NCBI RefSeq assembly: GCF_014174155.1
Contig: NZ_JABEQM010000018.1
Coordinates: 1-60,019 of the forward strand
DNA length: 60,019 nt
Direction: 5' to 3'
From: Gluconacetobacter tumulisoli
GTDB lineage: Bacteria > Pseudomonadota > Alphaproteobacteria > Acetobacterales > Acetobacteraceae
The notes under the pieces were generated by a model. It was not told the DNA's origin, did not search any database, and was given only the letters and a program-made list of their open reading frames with translations. The position numbers and the translations under genes were made by a program. Shown one piece after another: positions 36,377 to 45,748 of this stretch (position 1 is its first letter; every line of letters starts with the position of its first letter).

Positions 36377-37045
36377 ATGACGGACGGCAGACTGGTCATC
36401 GGAACACGGCGATATTCGTCCTGGTCGCTGCGGGGCTGGCTGGTCGTCCATGCGGCCGGCCTGGACGTCGATGAGGTCGTAATCCCTATCGCCGGCGGGG
36501 GCGGTACGGCGGGGATCAAGGCGGTGTCGCCCAACGGGCTGGTGCCCTACCTGGAACATCGGGGTGCGCGGGTCTGGGAAAGCCTGGCGATCGGCGAATA
36601 TTGCGCCGAAATCGCACCGGCCCTGTGGCCGTCCGAGCGGGTGGCGCGCGCCCATGCCCGCAGCATCGCGTCGGAAATGCATGCGGGCTTTCGCGCGCTG
36701 CGCATCGCCATGCCGATGAATCTGGGCCGTGATGCCCGCCCGCTGGCCGACGGCCTGACGCCGGATGTCGTGGCGGACACCGCGCGGATCGATACGATCC
36801 TGTCCGAAACCCGTGCGGCCTTCGGGGCGGACGGGCCCTACCTGTTCGGCCCCGTCCTGACGGTCGCGGATGCGATGTACGCGCCGATCATCGCCCGTTT
36901 CCTGTCCTATGGCGTGGCGCTGTCGCCGGTGGCGGCGGAATACGCGGCGGCGCTGCGGGCGCACCCGCTGATGGTGCAATGGTATGCCGACGCGGCGGCA
37001 GAACCGGAATCCTGGCGACTCGACCGTTACGAATCCGTTCCCTGA
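36377..37045 (+). CDS. Glutathione S-transferase-like protein
   Basis: The product is about 222 aa. The thioredoxin-like N-terminal half begins LVIGTRRYSSWSLRGWLVV, with a catalytic-Ser type SSWSLR motif, then SPNGLVPYLEH and VWESLAIGEYCAE, as in GST domains. The all-helical C-terminal half contains FGPVLTVADAMYAPIIARFL with the N-capping pattern. The start at 36377 is chosen because GGGGA lies 7 nt upstream; an ATG at 36365 is in frame. The substrate is unknown. It sits 29 bp behind mnmA and 7 bp before the next glycosyltransferase gene. Confidence 0.85.
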   Translation: MTDGRLVIGTRRYSSWSLRGWLVVHAAGLDVDEVVIPIAGGGGTAGIKAVSPNGLVPYLEHRGARVWESLAIGEYCAEIAPALWPSERVARAHARSIASEMHAGFRALRIAMPMNLGRDARPLADGLTPDVVADTARIDTILSETRAAFGADGPYLFGPVLTVADAMYAPIIARFLSYGVALSPVAAEYAAALRAHPLMVQWYADAAAEPESWRLDRYESVP

Positions 37046-37052
37046 CGGCCGG

Positions 37053-38150
37053 ATGACGGACAGGCGCCCGGTCGTAACGATCCTGCCCCCGCGCGAACGG
37101 TTCGCGCGGGGGCAGGCCGGTGCGATCGGCTTGCTGGTCCACCGCCTGGCCGGTCCGGGCGATGTGGTGGTGGGCGCGCGGGTCGATGTGCCGTTCGATG
37201 ACGTGACGTTCTCTCCGGCTGTCCCCTCATTCTGGGATGGCGGGCGCTATGTCGCTGCCGTTGCCCGGACGATCCGGACCCTGCGCCCGGCGATGATCGA
37301 GGTGCATAACCGCCCCGATATCGCCGTGACGCTGGCCCGGCGCCTTGTGGGACTGCCGATGATGCTGGTCCTGCACAACGATCCGCAGGCGATGCGCCAG
37401 GCCCGGAGCGCGGGGCAGCGCGCGGCAATCCTGCGGCGCATGCGCGTCGTCACGGTGTCCGGCTGGCTGCGCGACCGGTTCATGGACGGGGTGGCCGCCC
37501 CGGGCCACACGGTGGACGTGGCGCCGAACTGCATCGACCTGACGGTTCTGCCGCCGCCGCTGCCCGTCCCCGAGCGGGAGCGGACCATCCTGTTCGCCGG
37601 CCGGGTGGTGGCGGACAAGGGGGCCGATGCGTTCGTGGCCGCCTGCGCCGCCCTGCTGCCGGACCTGCCGGGCTGGCGGGCGGAAATGATCGGCGCGGAC
37701 CGTTTCGGGCCCGATTCGCCGGAAACCCCGTTCCTGGCTGGTCTGCGTCCGCGCGCGCGCGCGGCGGGCGTGGGCATGGCAGGTTACCAGCCGCATGATC
37801 GGGTGCTGGCGGCGATGGCCCGGGCCGCCATCGTCGTGGTGCCCAGCCGGTGGCCGGAACCCTTCGGCATGACGGCCCTGGAAGCCATGGCCTGTGGCGC
37901 GGCCCTGGTGGCGTCGCCCCGCGGCGGCCTGGCCGATGTGGTGGGCGACGCCGCCCTGCTGGCCGAGCCGGAGCCGGCGGCGGGCCTGATCGAGGCGATC
38001 GGGCGCCTGGCGGGGTCCGAGACATTGCGCACCGACCTGTCGCACCGGGGACTGGCGCGGGCACAGGCCTTCGCGCGCCCGGCGGCGCGCGCGCGCCTGG
38101 AGGATCTGCGCCGGGCCTGCATGGAAGGGGGATCACCGCCCCGCGCATGA
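37053..38150 (+). CDS. GT4-like glycosyltransferase
   Basis: The product is about 365 aa of GT-B fold. The N-terminal domain has IEVHNRPDIAVTLARRL and LVLHNDPQAMR. The C-terminal domain has ILFAGRVVADKGADAFV, a short GYQPHDRVLAAMARAAIVVVPSRW and the conserved EPFGMTALEAMACGAALVASPRGGL. It is a cytosolic-face transferase using a nucleotide sugar, related to the LPS and capsule type. The donor is unknown. It starts 7 bp after the GST gene; ATG 37053 is chosen because the frame upstream lies inside that gene. Confidence 0.85.
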   Translation: MTDRRPVVTILPPRERFARGQAGAIGLLVHRLAGPGDVVVGARVDVPFDDVTFSPAVPSFWDGGRYVAAVARTIRTLRPAMIEVHNRPDIAVTLARRLVGLPMMLVLHNDPQAMRQARSAGQRAAILRRMRVVTVSGWLRDRFMDGVAAPGHTVDVAPNCIDLTVLPPPLPVPERERTILFAGRVVADKGADAFVAACAALLPDLPGWRAEMIGADRFGPDSPETPFLAGLRPRARAAGVGMAGYQPHDRVLAAMARAAIVVVPSRWPEPFGMTALEAMACGAALVASPRGGLADVVGDAALLAEPEPAAGLIEAIGRLAGSETLRTDLSHRGLARAQAFARPAARARLEDLRRACMEGGSPPRA

Positions 38151-38231
38151 CGTTTCCTGCCCCGGGGGGATGGGACTGGTTGCCCGGCGGGCCTATATGC
38201 AGGGACGATTGGATGCATGACAGGAGAACAC

Positions 38232-39230
38232 ATGTCTGAGACCCAGCAGGCACCGCAGGCCGGGGCTAGTGACGGGCTGGTGCCGGTGACGGTGCTGACC
38301 GGCTTCCTGGGCGCGGGGAAGACCACGCTGCTCAACCACATCCTGACGGCCGAGCACGGGCGAAAATATGCCGTTGTCATCAATGAGTTCGGGGAACTCG
38401 GCGTGGACAACGACCTCGTGGTGGATGCCGACGAGGAAGTGTTCGAGATGAATAACGGCTGCATCTGCTGCACGGTGCGGGGTGACCTGATCCGCATTCT
38501 CGGCAGCCTGATGAAGCGGCGCGGGAAGTTCGACGGCATCATCGTCGAGACCACGGGCCTGGCCGATCCGGCCCCGGTCGCGCAGACTTTCTTCGTGGAC
38601 GAAGACGTGCGCGGCAAGACGCGGCTGGATGCCGTCGTGACCGTCGTGGACGCCAAGAATGTGCTCCAGACGCTGGACGAGAGCCCCGAGGCGGTGAACC
38701 AGATCGCCTTCGCCGACGTCATCATCCTGAACAAGACCGACCTGGTGGACGAGGTCGAGATCGCGACCATCGAATCGCGCATTCGCGCCATCAACGCCGT
38801 GGCGCGACTGCATCGCGCACAGCGCGGCGACGTGGCGCTGACTGACGTGCTGGACCAGGGCGGGTTCGACCTGCAACGCGCGCTGCAGCATGCCCCGCGT
38901 TTCCTGGAGGACACCAGCCACAGCCACGAGGAAAACGTGACGTCGGTGTCCTATGAGGTCGAGGAACCGCTGGATGCGGCGAAGTTCCAGGCCTGGATCG
39001 GCGCAGTGCTGCAGGAGCAGGGGCCGGACATCCTGCGCGCCAAGGGCATCCTGAATTATGCCGGCGAGGACCGGCGCTTCGCCTTCCAGGCCGTGCACAT
39101 GATGGCTGACGGCGGCTTCATCGGCCCCTGGAAGGACGGCGAGAAGCGGGAGTCCCGTCTGGTCTTCATCGGCCGGAACCTCAATCGTCCGCGCCTTCGT
39201 CGCGGTTTCGAAAGCTGCCGCGCGCAATGA
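38232..39230 (+). CDS. CobW/COG0523 family GTPase (metal chaperone type)
   Basis: The product is 332 aa of the G3E GTPase family. GFLGAGKTTLLNHIL is the P-loop, NEFGELGVDNDLV the switch region, NNGCICCTVRGDL the metal-binding CxCC motif, ETTGLADP the Walker B region and LNKTDL the base-recognition motif. A CobW-C domain follows (WIGAVLQEQGPDILRAKGILNYAGEDRRFAFQAVHMM). A HSHEE cluster between the domains could bind metal. Such proteins deliver zinc or cobalt to client enzymes. The start at 38232 has AGGAG 5-9 nt upstream; an earlier ATG at 38217 is weaker. The stop overlaps the next gene's start by 4 nt. Confidence 0.93.
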   Translation: MSETQQAPQAGASDGLVPVTVLTGFLGAGKTTLLNHILTAEHGRKYAVVINEFGELGVDNDLVVDADEEVFEMNNGCICCTVRGDLIRILGSLMKRRGKFDGIIVETTGLADPAPVAQTFFVDEDVRGKTRLDAVVTVVDAKNVLQTLDESPEAVNQIAFADVIILNKTDLVDEVEIATIESRIRAINAVARLHRAQRGDVALTDVLDQGGFDLQRALQHAPRFLEDTSHSHEENVTSVSYEVEEPLDAAKFQAWIGAVLQEQGPDILRAKGILNYAGEDRRFAFQAVHMMADGGFIGPWKDGEKRESRLVFIGRNLNRPRLRRGFESCRAQ

Positions 39231-40288
39231 GCGGGTCGGTGACGGGCGGCGCGCCGCCCGGCCTGCTGGAGACACGCGGCGCGGTGCGCGGCGTCGAGGG
39301 CCATGTCATCGGCTGCGTCGCGTCGCGCGACAGCCGGCAGTTCGCGTTCGTGACCGGCGAGGGCGATATCATCCTGGCGGCGCGCGAGGATTTCGCCGAC
39401 GCGGCGGCGTGGCAGGTACAGACCGTGCATGACGGTGCGATCCTGTCGGTTTCGGCCGATGCCGCGCCGTCGGGTTTCCTGACCGGGGGCGACGACAACA
39501 CCCTGCGCCGCGTGGGGGCTGACGGGTCGGTGACCGACCTGGTGCGTGGCCGGCGCTGGGTCGAGCATGTCGCAAGCTGGTCGGACGGCAAATTCGGGGT
39601 GATCGCCTTCGCCTCCGCCAAGCAGGTGGAACTGCGCGATGCCACGGGCACGAAGACGCTGAAGGTGCTGGAACATCCCTCGACCGTCAGCGGCATCGCC
39701 TTCGACGCCAAGGGCAAGCGGATCGGGGCGTCGCACTATAACGGCGCGTCGCTGTGGTTCGTGCATGCCAAGGTCGACACGCCCCGGCGCCTGGAATGGA
39801 AGGGTAGCCATACCGGCATCGCGATCCATCCGGGCGGTGAGGCGCTGGTGACCACCATGCAGGAAAACGACCTGCATGGCTGGCGCCTGTCCGACGGCCA
39901 CAACATGCGCATGAGCGGTTATCCGCAGAAGGTGCAGTCGATGGCGTTTTCCCGTACCGGAAAATGGCTGGTGACCAGCGGGGCGGACAGCGTCGTGATG
40001 TGGCCGTTCTTCGGCGGCGGCCCGATGGGCAAGCCGCCATCCGAACTGGCCGGCGTGCCGGGCGTGATCTGCCAGCGCGTGGCCTGCCACCCGGTGCATG
40101 AGATCGTCGCCGCGGGCTTCGCCGATGGCACGATCCTGCTGGAGGACGCCGCGGCGCAGCGCGTGCTACCGGTACGCGGCGCGGGGGACGGCCCCGTGTC
40201 GGCGCTGGCGTTCAGCCCCGACGGCTGCGCCCTGGCCTTCGGGACCGAGGACGGGCAGATCGGCGTCGTGGACCTGACGGCGCGATAA
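39227..40288 (+). CDS. WD40-repeat protein coupled to the CobW GTPase
   Basis: The product is 353 aa and consists of about seven degenerate WD40/beta-propeller repeats. Examples are VSGIAFDAKGKRIGASHYNGASLWF, split around a turn, VQSMAFSRTGKWLVTSGADSVVMW and VSALAFSPDGCALAFGTEDGQIGVV. There is no signal peptide, so it is cytosolic. It shares a 4-nt ATGA overlap with the COG0523 gene, and this pairing is common in alphaproteobacteria, so it may be the scaffold or client adaptor of the metal chaperone. That role is inference. Confidence 0.85.
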   Translation: MSGSVTGGAPPGLLETRGAVRGVEGHVIGCVASRDSRQFAFVTGEGDIILAAREDFADAAAWQVQTVHDGAILSVSADAAPSGFLTGGDDNTLRRVGADGSVTDLVRGRRWVEHVASWSDGKFGVIAFASAKQVELRDATGTKTLKVLEHPSTVSGIAFDAKGKRIGASHYNGASLWFVHAKVDTPRRLEWKGSHTGIAIHPGGEALVTTMQENDLHGWRLSDGHNMRMSGYPQKVQSMAFSRTGKWLVTSGADSVVMWPFFGGGPMGKPPSELAGVPGVICQRVACHPVHEIVAAGFADGTILLEDAAAQRVLPVRGAGDGPVSALAFSPDGCALAFGTEDGQIGVVDLTAR

Positions 40289-40296
40289 GGGGATGG

Positions 40297-40327
40297 CCGC
40301 CCTGAACGCGTATGGCGTTCAGGGCGG
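40297..40327. terminator. 13-bp perfect hairpin between convergent genes
   Basis: CCGCCCTGAACGC and GCGTTCAGGGCGG pair perfectly around GTATG in the 45-bp gap between the WD40 gene and the ClcA-type gene. No U-run follows on either side; its position suggests it ends transcription in both directions. Confidence 0.5.
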
Positions 40328-40333
40328 GACCTT

Positions 40334-41758
40334 TCAGGTCGCCTTGGGGACGGCGCGGTCCGGTAGGCCTGTCGCGTGTGCCGGCGCCGCCGTTTCGGCC
40401 TGCGGGGGCGGGGCGTTTTCCACCACGCCCAGGAATTTTTCGGCCAGCGCGCTGTAAAGCGAATGGCCGCAGATCATGCGCGACACGGCATAGGCCAGGA
40501 ACGACGTCGCCAGCAGCGCCAGGGTTACCTGCTGATTGTCCGACATTTCCATCACGATCACCGTCGCCGTCAGCGGCGCCTGTACCACGGCCGAGAAATA
40601 GGCGACGGTTCCCAGCAGAACGACGGCGCCCGGCGTCGTGTGCGGCAAGAACTGCGCCACCCATCCGCCCATCCCGGCGCCGACGGCCAGCGACGGCGCG
40701 AACAGTCCGCCCGGAATGCCGGAACAGTACGACACGATGGTGGCGACGTATTTCAGGATGAAGAACGACGCCGGGTAATGCGTCTGCCCGGCGATGATCT
40801 CGCGCGCCTGGACATAGCCGGTGCCATAGGTGATTCCCCCGGACGCGATGCCCAGGACGGCCAGGACCACGCCGCACAGCGCGGCGAAGGCGACCGGATG
40901 GCGGCTCACGAACTGTCCCAGCAGGCCGGGCAGTCCTGCCGAGGTACGGATCAGGATGGCCGAGAACGCGCCGCCGCTGACGCCGCCCAGGATGCCGCAG
41001 GCCAGCACTGCGATCCAGCTGATGCCGATCGGCACCACGACGTCGGTATGGCCGAAATAGGTATAGTTGCCGACCAGGGCGATGGCGGTGACGCCCGACA
41101 GGATGACGCCGGTCAGCATCGTGCCGCTGGTGCGCTGTTCGAAGGAATGACTCAGTTCCTCGATGGCGAAGACGATTCCGCCCAGCGGCGTGTTGAAGGC
41201 CGCCGACACGCCCGACGCGCCGCCCGCCAGGATCAGCCCCCGCCGGATGCCGATCGCAGACAGGTTCAGCCACCGGCCGAACGCATGCATGATCGCGGCC
41301 CCGACCTGTACCGTCGGCCCCTCGCGGCCGATCGAGGCGCCGGCCAGCAGGCCCAGCGTCGTCAGCAGGATCTTGCCGAATGCGATCCGCAGCGACAGCA
41401 GGCGGTCGACGACCGTGAAATCTTCCAGGTGTAGGGTGGCGATCGTCTGCGGGATGCCGCTGCCCTGCGCGCCGCGGAACAGGGTGCGGGTCAGCCAGGA
41501 CGACAATGCCAGCCCCGCCGGTGTCAGCGCCAGCACGATCCAGGGATCCCACGCGATCATGCGGGTCCGCAGGGACTCGGCTTCGTCCGCCGCGGTGGCG
41601 AAGCCCACGGCCACCAGCCCGACCAAGATCGCGGCCGTCCAGTACACCAGCTTGCGCCGCCATTGCGCCGTCGTCACCCGGGCGGACCGGCGCAACTGCC
41701 GCATGTGGCGGACGCGCATTTCAGTCAGGTCGGTCTTCATCATTCGGATGTGCGGCAT
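40334..41758 (-). CDS. ClcA-type chloride/proton antiporter
   Basis: The product is 474 aa with the CLC fold. The chloride-binding motifs are all present: GAQGSGIPQ (GSGIP), GASIGREGPTVQVGA with the external gating glutamate, YCSGIPGGLFAPSLAVGAGMGG (GIPGG-x-FAP) and, near the C-terminus, GHSLYSAL with the inner-gate Tyr. The FAIEELSHSFEQR segment retains the internal proton glutamate, so an antiporter and not a channel is expected. It lies in the inner membrane. The C-terminal 30 residues are A/P-rich. A cation diffusion facilitator gene lies 156 bp upstream on the same strand. Confidence 0.92.
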   Translation of the reverse strand: MPHIRMMKTDLTEMRVRHMRQLRRSARVTTAQWRRKLVYWTAAILVGLVAVGFATAADEAESLRTRMIAWDPWIVLALTPAGLALSSWLTRTLFRGAQGSGIPQTIATLHLEDFTVVDRLLSLRIAFGKILLTTLGLLAGASIGREGPTVQVGAAIMHAFGRWLNLSAIGIRRGLILAGGASGVSAAFNTPLGGIVFAIEELSHSFEQRTSGTMLTGVILSGVTAIALVGNYTYFGHTDVVVPIGISWIAVLACGILGGVSGGAFSAILIRTSAGLPGLLGQFVSRHPVAFAALCGVVLAVLGIASGGITYGTGYVQAREIIAGQTHYPASFFILKYVATIVSYCSGIPGGLFAPSLAVGAGMGGWVAQFLPHTTPGAVVLLGTVAYFSAVVQAPLTATVIVMEMSDNQQVTLALLATSFLAYAVSRMICGHSLYSALAEKFLGVVENAPPPQAETAAPAHATGLPDRAVPKAT

Positions 41759-41914
41759 GATGGTCCTTGCCCGCAGGGGGCAGGGTGAGTGTGCGGCGGC
41801 ATGTGCCCCTTTACCGCGGATCGTCGGCGCGGTTCCACAGGAACCCGTTCGCGACCCCTGTTTCGGGGTACAGGCTGTATTGTCCCACGCACGGGGAAGG
41901 GGCCAGCCGGCCCG

Positions 41915-42811
41915 TCAGGAGGAGATGGCGATCCCCTCATGCTTTGCCTTGCGCTCGGGCTCGACATGGATGTGGATCAGGGCCTGGCCGATGCGCGCGC
42001 GCAAGGCGGCCTCGATCCGGTCGCAGATCTCGTGGGCGGTGTCGACGCTCATGCCGCCGGGGACGACCAGGTGAAATTCGACGAACGCCATGGCGCCGAC
42101 GATGCGCGCGCGCAGGTCATGGGCCTCGATCGCGCCCTGGGCGTTGTCGGCGATGATGGTCCGGATGTCCGCTAGCGTGTCGGAATCGGGGGCCTCGTCC
42201 ATCAATCCGGCGATCGAGGTCCGCATCATGTCCCACCCGACCCGCAGGACGTTCAGCGCGATCAGGCCTGCCAGGGTCGCGTCCAGCCGGACCCATCCCG
42301 TCAGCGGGATCAGCGTGAAGCCGCAGATCAGCCCGACGGTGGTCCAGACGTCGGACATGACGTGCTGCCCCGCCGCGACCAGCGTCGGCGACCGCCGCGC
42401 CCGCCCGGCCCGCAGCAGGACCAGCGCCCAGGCCAGGTTCAGCACGCCCGCCGAACCGTTCAGCAGGATGCCCGGCAGCGGTGCGCGCGGCAGGACGGGG
42501 TGCTGCCAGTCCAGCCAGGCCTCGCGCCCGATGGCCAGTGCCGTCAGGATGACCAGGACGCCTTCGACCACCGCCGACAGATATTCGGCCTTGTAATGGC
42601 CATAGGTGTGGTTTTCGTCCGGCGGCAGGCTGGCGACGCGCAGCGCCCATAATCCGGCCAGGGCCGCGACCACGTTGATGATCGTCTCCATCGCGTCGGA
42701 ATAGAGCGCGATGCTGCCCGTCACCCGCCAGGCGGCGTATTTCAGGGCCAGCGCAACCAGGCTGACGCCCAGGCTGGTCCAGGCGATGGCGTATTTGCTG
42801 ATCTGCGGCAT
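41915..42811 (-). CDS. Cation diffusion facilitator (FieF-like)
   Basis: The product is 298 aa with six membrane segments. The metal-site helices carry SIALYSDAMETIINVVAA (TM2, S-D-x3-E in place of the more usual D-x3-D) and QHVMSDVWTTVGLI (TM5, H-x3-D). The C-terminal cytosolic domain ends with ICDRIEAAL and HIHVEPERK, as in CDF proteins. It exports divalent cations such as Zn(II) or Fe(II) in exchange for protons. It begins 3 nt after the end of the next CDF gene upstream, so both are in one operon. Confidence 0.88.
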   Translation of the reverse strand: MPQISKYAIAWTSLGVSLVALALKYAAWRVTGSIALYSDAMETIINVVAALAGLWALRVASLPPDENHTYGHYKAEYLSAVVEGVLVILTALAIGREAWLDWQHPVLPRAPLPGILLNGSAGVLNLAWALVLLRAGRARRSPTLVAAGQHVMSDVWTTVGLICGFTLIPLTGWVRLDATLAGLIALNVLRVGWDMMRTSIAGLMDEAPDSDTLADIRTIIADNAQGAIEAHDLRARIVGAMAFVEFHLVVPGGMSVDTAHEICDRIEAALRARIGQALIHIHVEPERKAKHEGIAISS

Positions 42812-42814
42812 GGA

Positions 42815-43846
42815 TCAGACCGTATGCGCGTCGGCCAGGGTACAGTGCGCGGCATCCGACAGGGTCTCGATCTGGAAGGTCGGATGGCCGATCCGAAACT
42901 GCGTCCGCAATGCCTCGGTCGCGTCGCGCAGCAGGGTGTCGTCGGTGGGTGCGGCGTCGCCGCCAGGGCAGGCGGCACGGACCAGATGCACGGTCAGGGC
43001 GGTCTCGGTGGTGCTGAGGGGCCAGATATGCAGGTCGTGCAGGTCCGTCACCCCCGGCAGCGCGCGCAGATAGGCCTCGACTCCCTGCCGGTCGATGGTG
43101 CGGGGCACGCGATCCAGCGCCATGTCCAGCGAATCGCGCAGCAGCGACCATGTGCCGGCGACGATCGCGGCCGATACCACCAGGCTGATGACCGGATCGA
43201 CGCGCAGCCAGCCCGTATAAAGGATCACCCCGCCCGCGATCACCACGGCCAGCGACATCAGCGCGTCCGCCGCCATGTGCAGGAAGGCGCCCCTGATATT
43301 CAGGTCGTCGCGGCTGCCGCTGGCGAACAGCAGGGCCGTGACCCCGTTGACCAGGATGCCGACGCCCGCGACCGCCATGATCGTGCCGCCGGCAACGGGG
43401 GCGGGGGTTGCTAGGCGCAGGATCGCCTCCCACACGATGCCGCCGGTGACCAGCAGCAGCACGATGGCGTTGGTCAGCGCGGCCAGAATGGACGACCGGC
43501 GCAGGCCATAGGTGAAATCGGCGCTGGGGGCGCGTTGTGACAGGCGCTGTGCCAGCCAGGCGGCCGCCAGGGCCAGCACGTCTGACAGGTTGTGCCCCGC
43601 GTCGGCCAGCAGCGCCAGCGCATGGGACAGCACGCCCCATGCGGCCTCTGCCGCGACATAGACCAGGTTCAGTGTGATTCCGATGGTGAAGGCCATGCCA
43701 TAGGAGGACGGGGCGTGCGCGTGATGATGCCCGAAGCCGTGACCGTGGCCATGCCCGTGGTCATGTCCATGGTGGTGATCATGGGAATGTCCCTCGTCGG
43801 CATCGTCGTGGGGATGCGTGTGGGAATGGTCGTGCGCGTCGGCCAT
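42815..43846 (-). CDS. Cation diffusion facilitator with His-rich N-terminus (CzcD/ZitB-like)
   Basis: The product is 343 aa from ATG 43846. Residues 5-45 are a striking His/Asp-rich tail, with HDHSHTHPHDD and runs of HDHGHGHGHG, followed by six membrane segments. Metal-site motifs are ALALLADAGHNLSDVLAL (H-x3-D) and AFLHMAADALMSLAVV (H-x3-D), the zinc-type pattern. The C-terminal domain contains LHDLHIWPLSTTETALTVHL. It should export Zn(II), possibly also Co or Cd, to the periplasm. It is the first gene of a two-gene CDF operon and is divergent from the FAD oxidoreductase gene. The frame open to 45361 is antisense to that gene. Confidence 0.92.
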   Translation of the reverse strand: MADAHDHSHTHPHDDADEGHSHDHHHGHDHGHGHGHGFGHHHAHAPSSYGMAFTIGITLNLVYVAAEAAWGVLSHALALLADAGHNLSDVLALAAAWLAQRLSQRAPSADFTYGLRRSSILAALTNAIVLLLVTGGIVWEAILRLATPAPVAGGTIMAVAGVGILVNGVTALLFASGSRDDLNIRGAFLHMAADALMSLAVVIAGGVILYTGWLRVDPVISLVVSAAIVAGTWSLLRDSLDMALDRVPRTIDRQGVEAYLRALPGVTDLHDLHIWPLSTTETALTVHLVRAACPGGDAAPTDDTLLRDATEALRTQFRIGHPTFQIETLSDAAHCTLADAHTV

Positions 43847-44044
43847 GGCGTCCTGGATGTCTCGATGTCCGGGGAGGGGCGGGCTTTCTCTAACAGAAGC
43901 CCGGACGGCGCGGCCAGCCCCGCGTTGCCACCCCGGGCGCGATGCGTGCGGGACGCGGCCTTTTGCCGCGGCCGGCCGTCGTGATATGGCACGCCCGGAA
44001 AGGGTGCGATCCGCCCCATTATCGATCCCCGCCCCCCAACCGAG

Positions 44045-45748
44045 ATGAATCTGGCCGCCGACATGATCAGACTGACCGAAATCAGGCTTCCCCTCGACCA
44101 TGCGCCCGACGCGCTGGCGGCGGAGATCGTGCGGCGGCTGGGCATCCCGGCCGGGGACTTGCTGGACCATACGGTATTCCGCCGGGGCTATGACGCACGG
44201 CGGCGTGGGGCGATCGTGCTGGTCTATACCGTCGATTGCGCGGTGCACGACCAGGACGCGGTGCTGGCGCGGCTGGCGGACGACCGCCATGTCGCCTTGG
44301 CGCCGGACACGGCCTATCGTTTCGTCGTGGACGACGGCGCGGCCCTGGCGGCGCGCGACGGATACCGGCGTCCGGTGGTGATCGGGGCCGGGCCGTGCGG
44401 GTTGCTGGCAGGGTTGCTGCTGGCGCAGATGGGGTTGCGGCCGCTGATCCTGGAACGCGGCAAGATCGTGCGCGAACGCACCGTCGATACGTTCGCCCTG
44501 TGGCGCAAATCGATCCTGACGCCGGAAAGCAACGTCCAGTTCGGCGAAGGCGGGGCGGGGACGTTCTCGGACGGCAAGCTCTATAGCCAGGTCAGCGACC
44601 CGCGCCATTACGGGCGCAAGGTCCTGGCGGAATTCGTGCGGGCCGGCGCGCCCGAGGAAATCCTGTACCTGTCGAAGCCGCATATCGGCACGTTCCGCCT
44701 GGTATCGATGGTCGAGCATATCCGTGCCCAGATCGAATCGCTGGGCGGCGAATATCGCTTCGGCACCCGGGTCGAGGAGATCCTGATCGTCCGCGACGCT
44801 GCCGGCGCCCGGCGGGTGGAGGGCGTGCGCCTGTCCGACGGCGGCATCGTTCCGACCGGTCATGTCGTGCTGGCCATCGGCCACAGCGCCCGCGACACGT
44901 TCGCCATGCTGCGCGACGCGGGAGTGGAGATGCGCGCGAAACCCTTTTCCATCGGCGTGCGCATCGAACATCCGCAATCGGTCATCGACATGGCCCGGTT
45001 CGGCACGCAGGCGGCCAATCCGCTGCTGGGGGCAGCGGACTACCGGCTGGTGCATCATGCCGCCAACGGGCGCGCGGTCTATTCCTTCTGCATGTGCCCG
45101 GGCGGCACCGTCGTCGCCGCGACGTCCGAGGAAGGCCGCGTCGTCACCAACGGCATGAGCCAGTATTCCCGGGCCGAGCGCAACGCCAACGCCGGCATCG
45201 TCGTGGGCGTGACGCCGGGGGTCGATTATCCGGACGACCCGCTGGCCGGCATCGCCTTCCAGCGTCACTGGGAACGCCAGGCGTTTCTTGCGGGCGGCGG
45301 CGCCTATCGCGCGCCGGCGCAGCGCGTGGGCGATTTCCTGGCCGGACGGCCATCGACCCACCTGGGCACGGTGGAACCGTCCTACCGCCCCGGCGTGACG
45401 CCGACCGATCTTGCGACCTGCCTGCCGGACTATGTCGTGGCGGCCATGCGCGAGGCCCTGCCGATGTTCGAGCGACGGTTGCGCGGCTTTTCGATGGACG
45501 ACGCGGTGATGACCGGGGTGGAAACCCGCACGTCATCGCCGCTGCGGATCCCGCGCGGTCCGGACGGGCAGAGCGTGAACACCGCCGGCCTCTATCCGGC
45601 GGGCGAGGGCGCGGGCTATGCCGGCGGCATCCTGTCGGCAGGGATCGACGGCATTCGCGTGGCCGAGGCGGTCGCCCTGACGATGGCCGGTCGCCCGGTG
45701 GACGGCCTGATCCGCGAAACGATGACCCACACCGCCGCCGCGCAGTAG
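44045..45748 (+). CDS. FAD-dependent oxidoreductase (COG2509 type)
   Basis: The product is 567 aa. An N-terminal ferredoxin-like domain (LTEIRLPLDH...VFRRGYDARRRGAIVLVYTVDC) comes first, as in this family. The FAD Rossmann motif follows: PVVIGAGPCGLLAGLLLAQMG, ILERG, then NVQFGEGGAGTFSDGKLYSQ. VVLAIGHSARDTF and, near the end, YPAGEGAGYAGGILSAGIDG close the FAD site. It is cytosolic; the substrate is unknown. ATG 44063 (MIRLTEIRLPL) is an equally likely start. The gene is alone, 198 bp from the CDF operon on the other strand. Confidence 0.9.
   Translation: MNLAADMIRLTEIRLPLDHAPDALAAEIVRRLGIPAGDLLDHTVFRRGYDARRRGAIVLVYTVDCAVHDQDAVLARLADDRHVALAPDTAYRFVVDDGAALAARDGYRRPVVIGAGPCGLLAGLLLAQMGLRPLILERGKIVRERTVDTFALWRKSILTPESNVQFGEGGAGTFSDGKLYSQVSDPRHYGRKVLAEFVRAGAPEEILYLSKPHIGTFRLVSMVEHIRAQIESLGGEYRFGTRVEEILIVRDAAGARRVEGVRLSDGGIVPTGHVVLAIGHSARDTFAMLRDAGVEMRAKPFSIGVRIEHPQSVIDMARFGTQAANPLLGAADYRLVHHAANGRAVYSFCMCPGGTVVAATSEEGRVVTNGMSQYSRAERNANAGIVVGVTPGVDYPDDPLAGIAFQRHWERQAFLAGGGAYRAPAQRVGDFLAGRPSTHLGTVEPSYRPGVTPTDLATCLPDYVVAAMREALPMFERRLRGFSMDDAVMTGVETRTSSPLRIPRGPDGQSVNTAGLYPAGEGAGYAGGILSAGIDGIRVAEAVALTMAGRPVDGLIRETMTHTAAAQ

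Noticed and set aside
43847-45361. Upstream extension of the His-rich CDF frame (848 codons in total)
   Set aside because: The added part is antisense to the FAD oxidoreductase gene; CDF similarity starts at the methionine at 43846.
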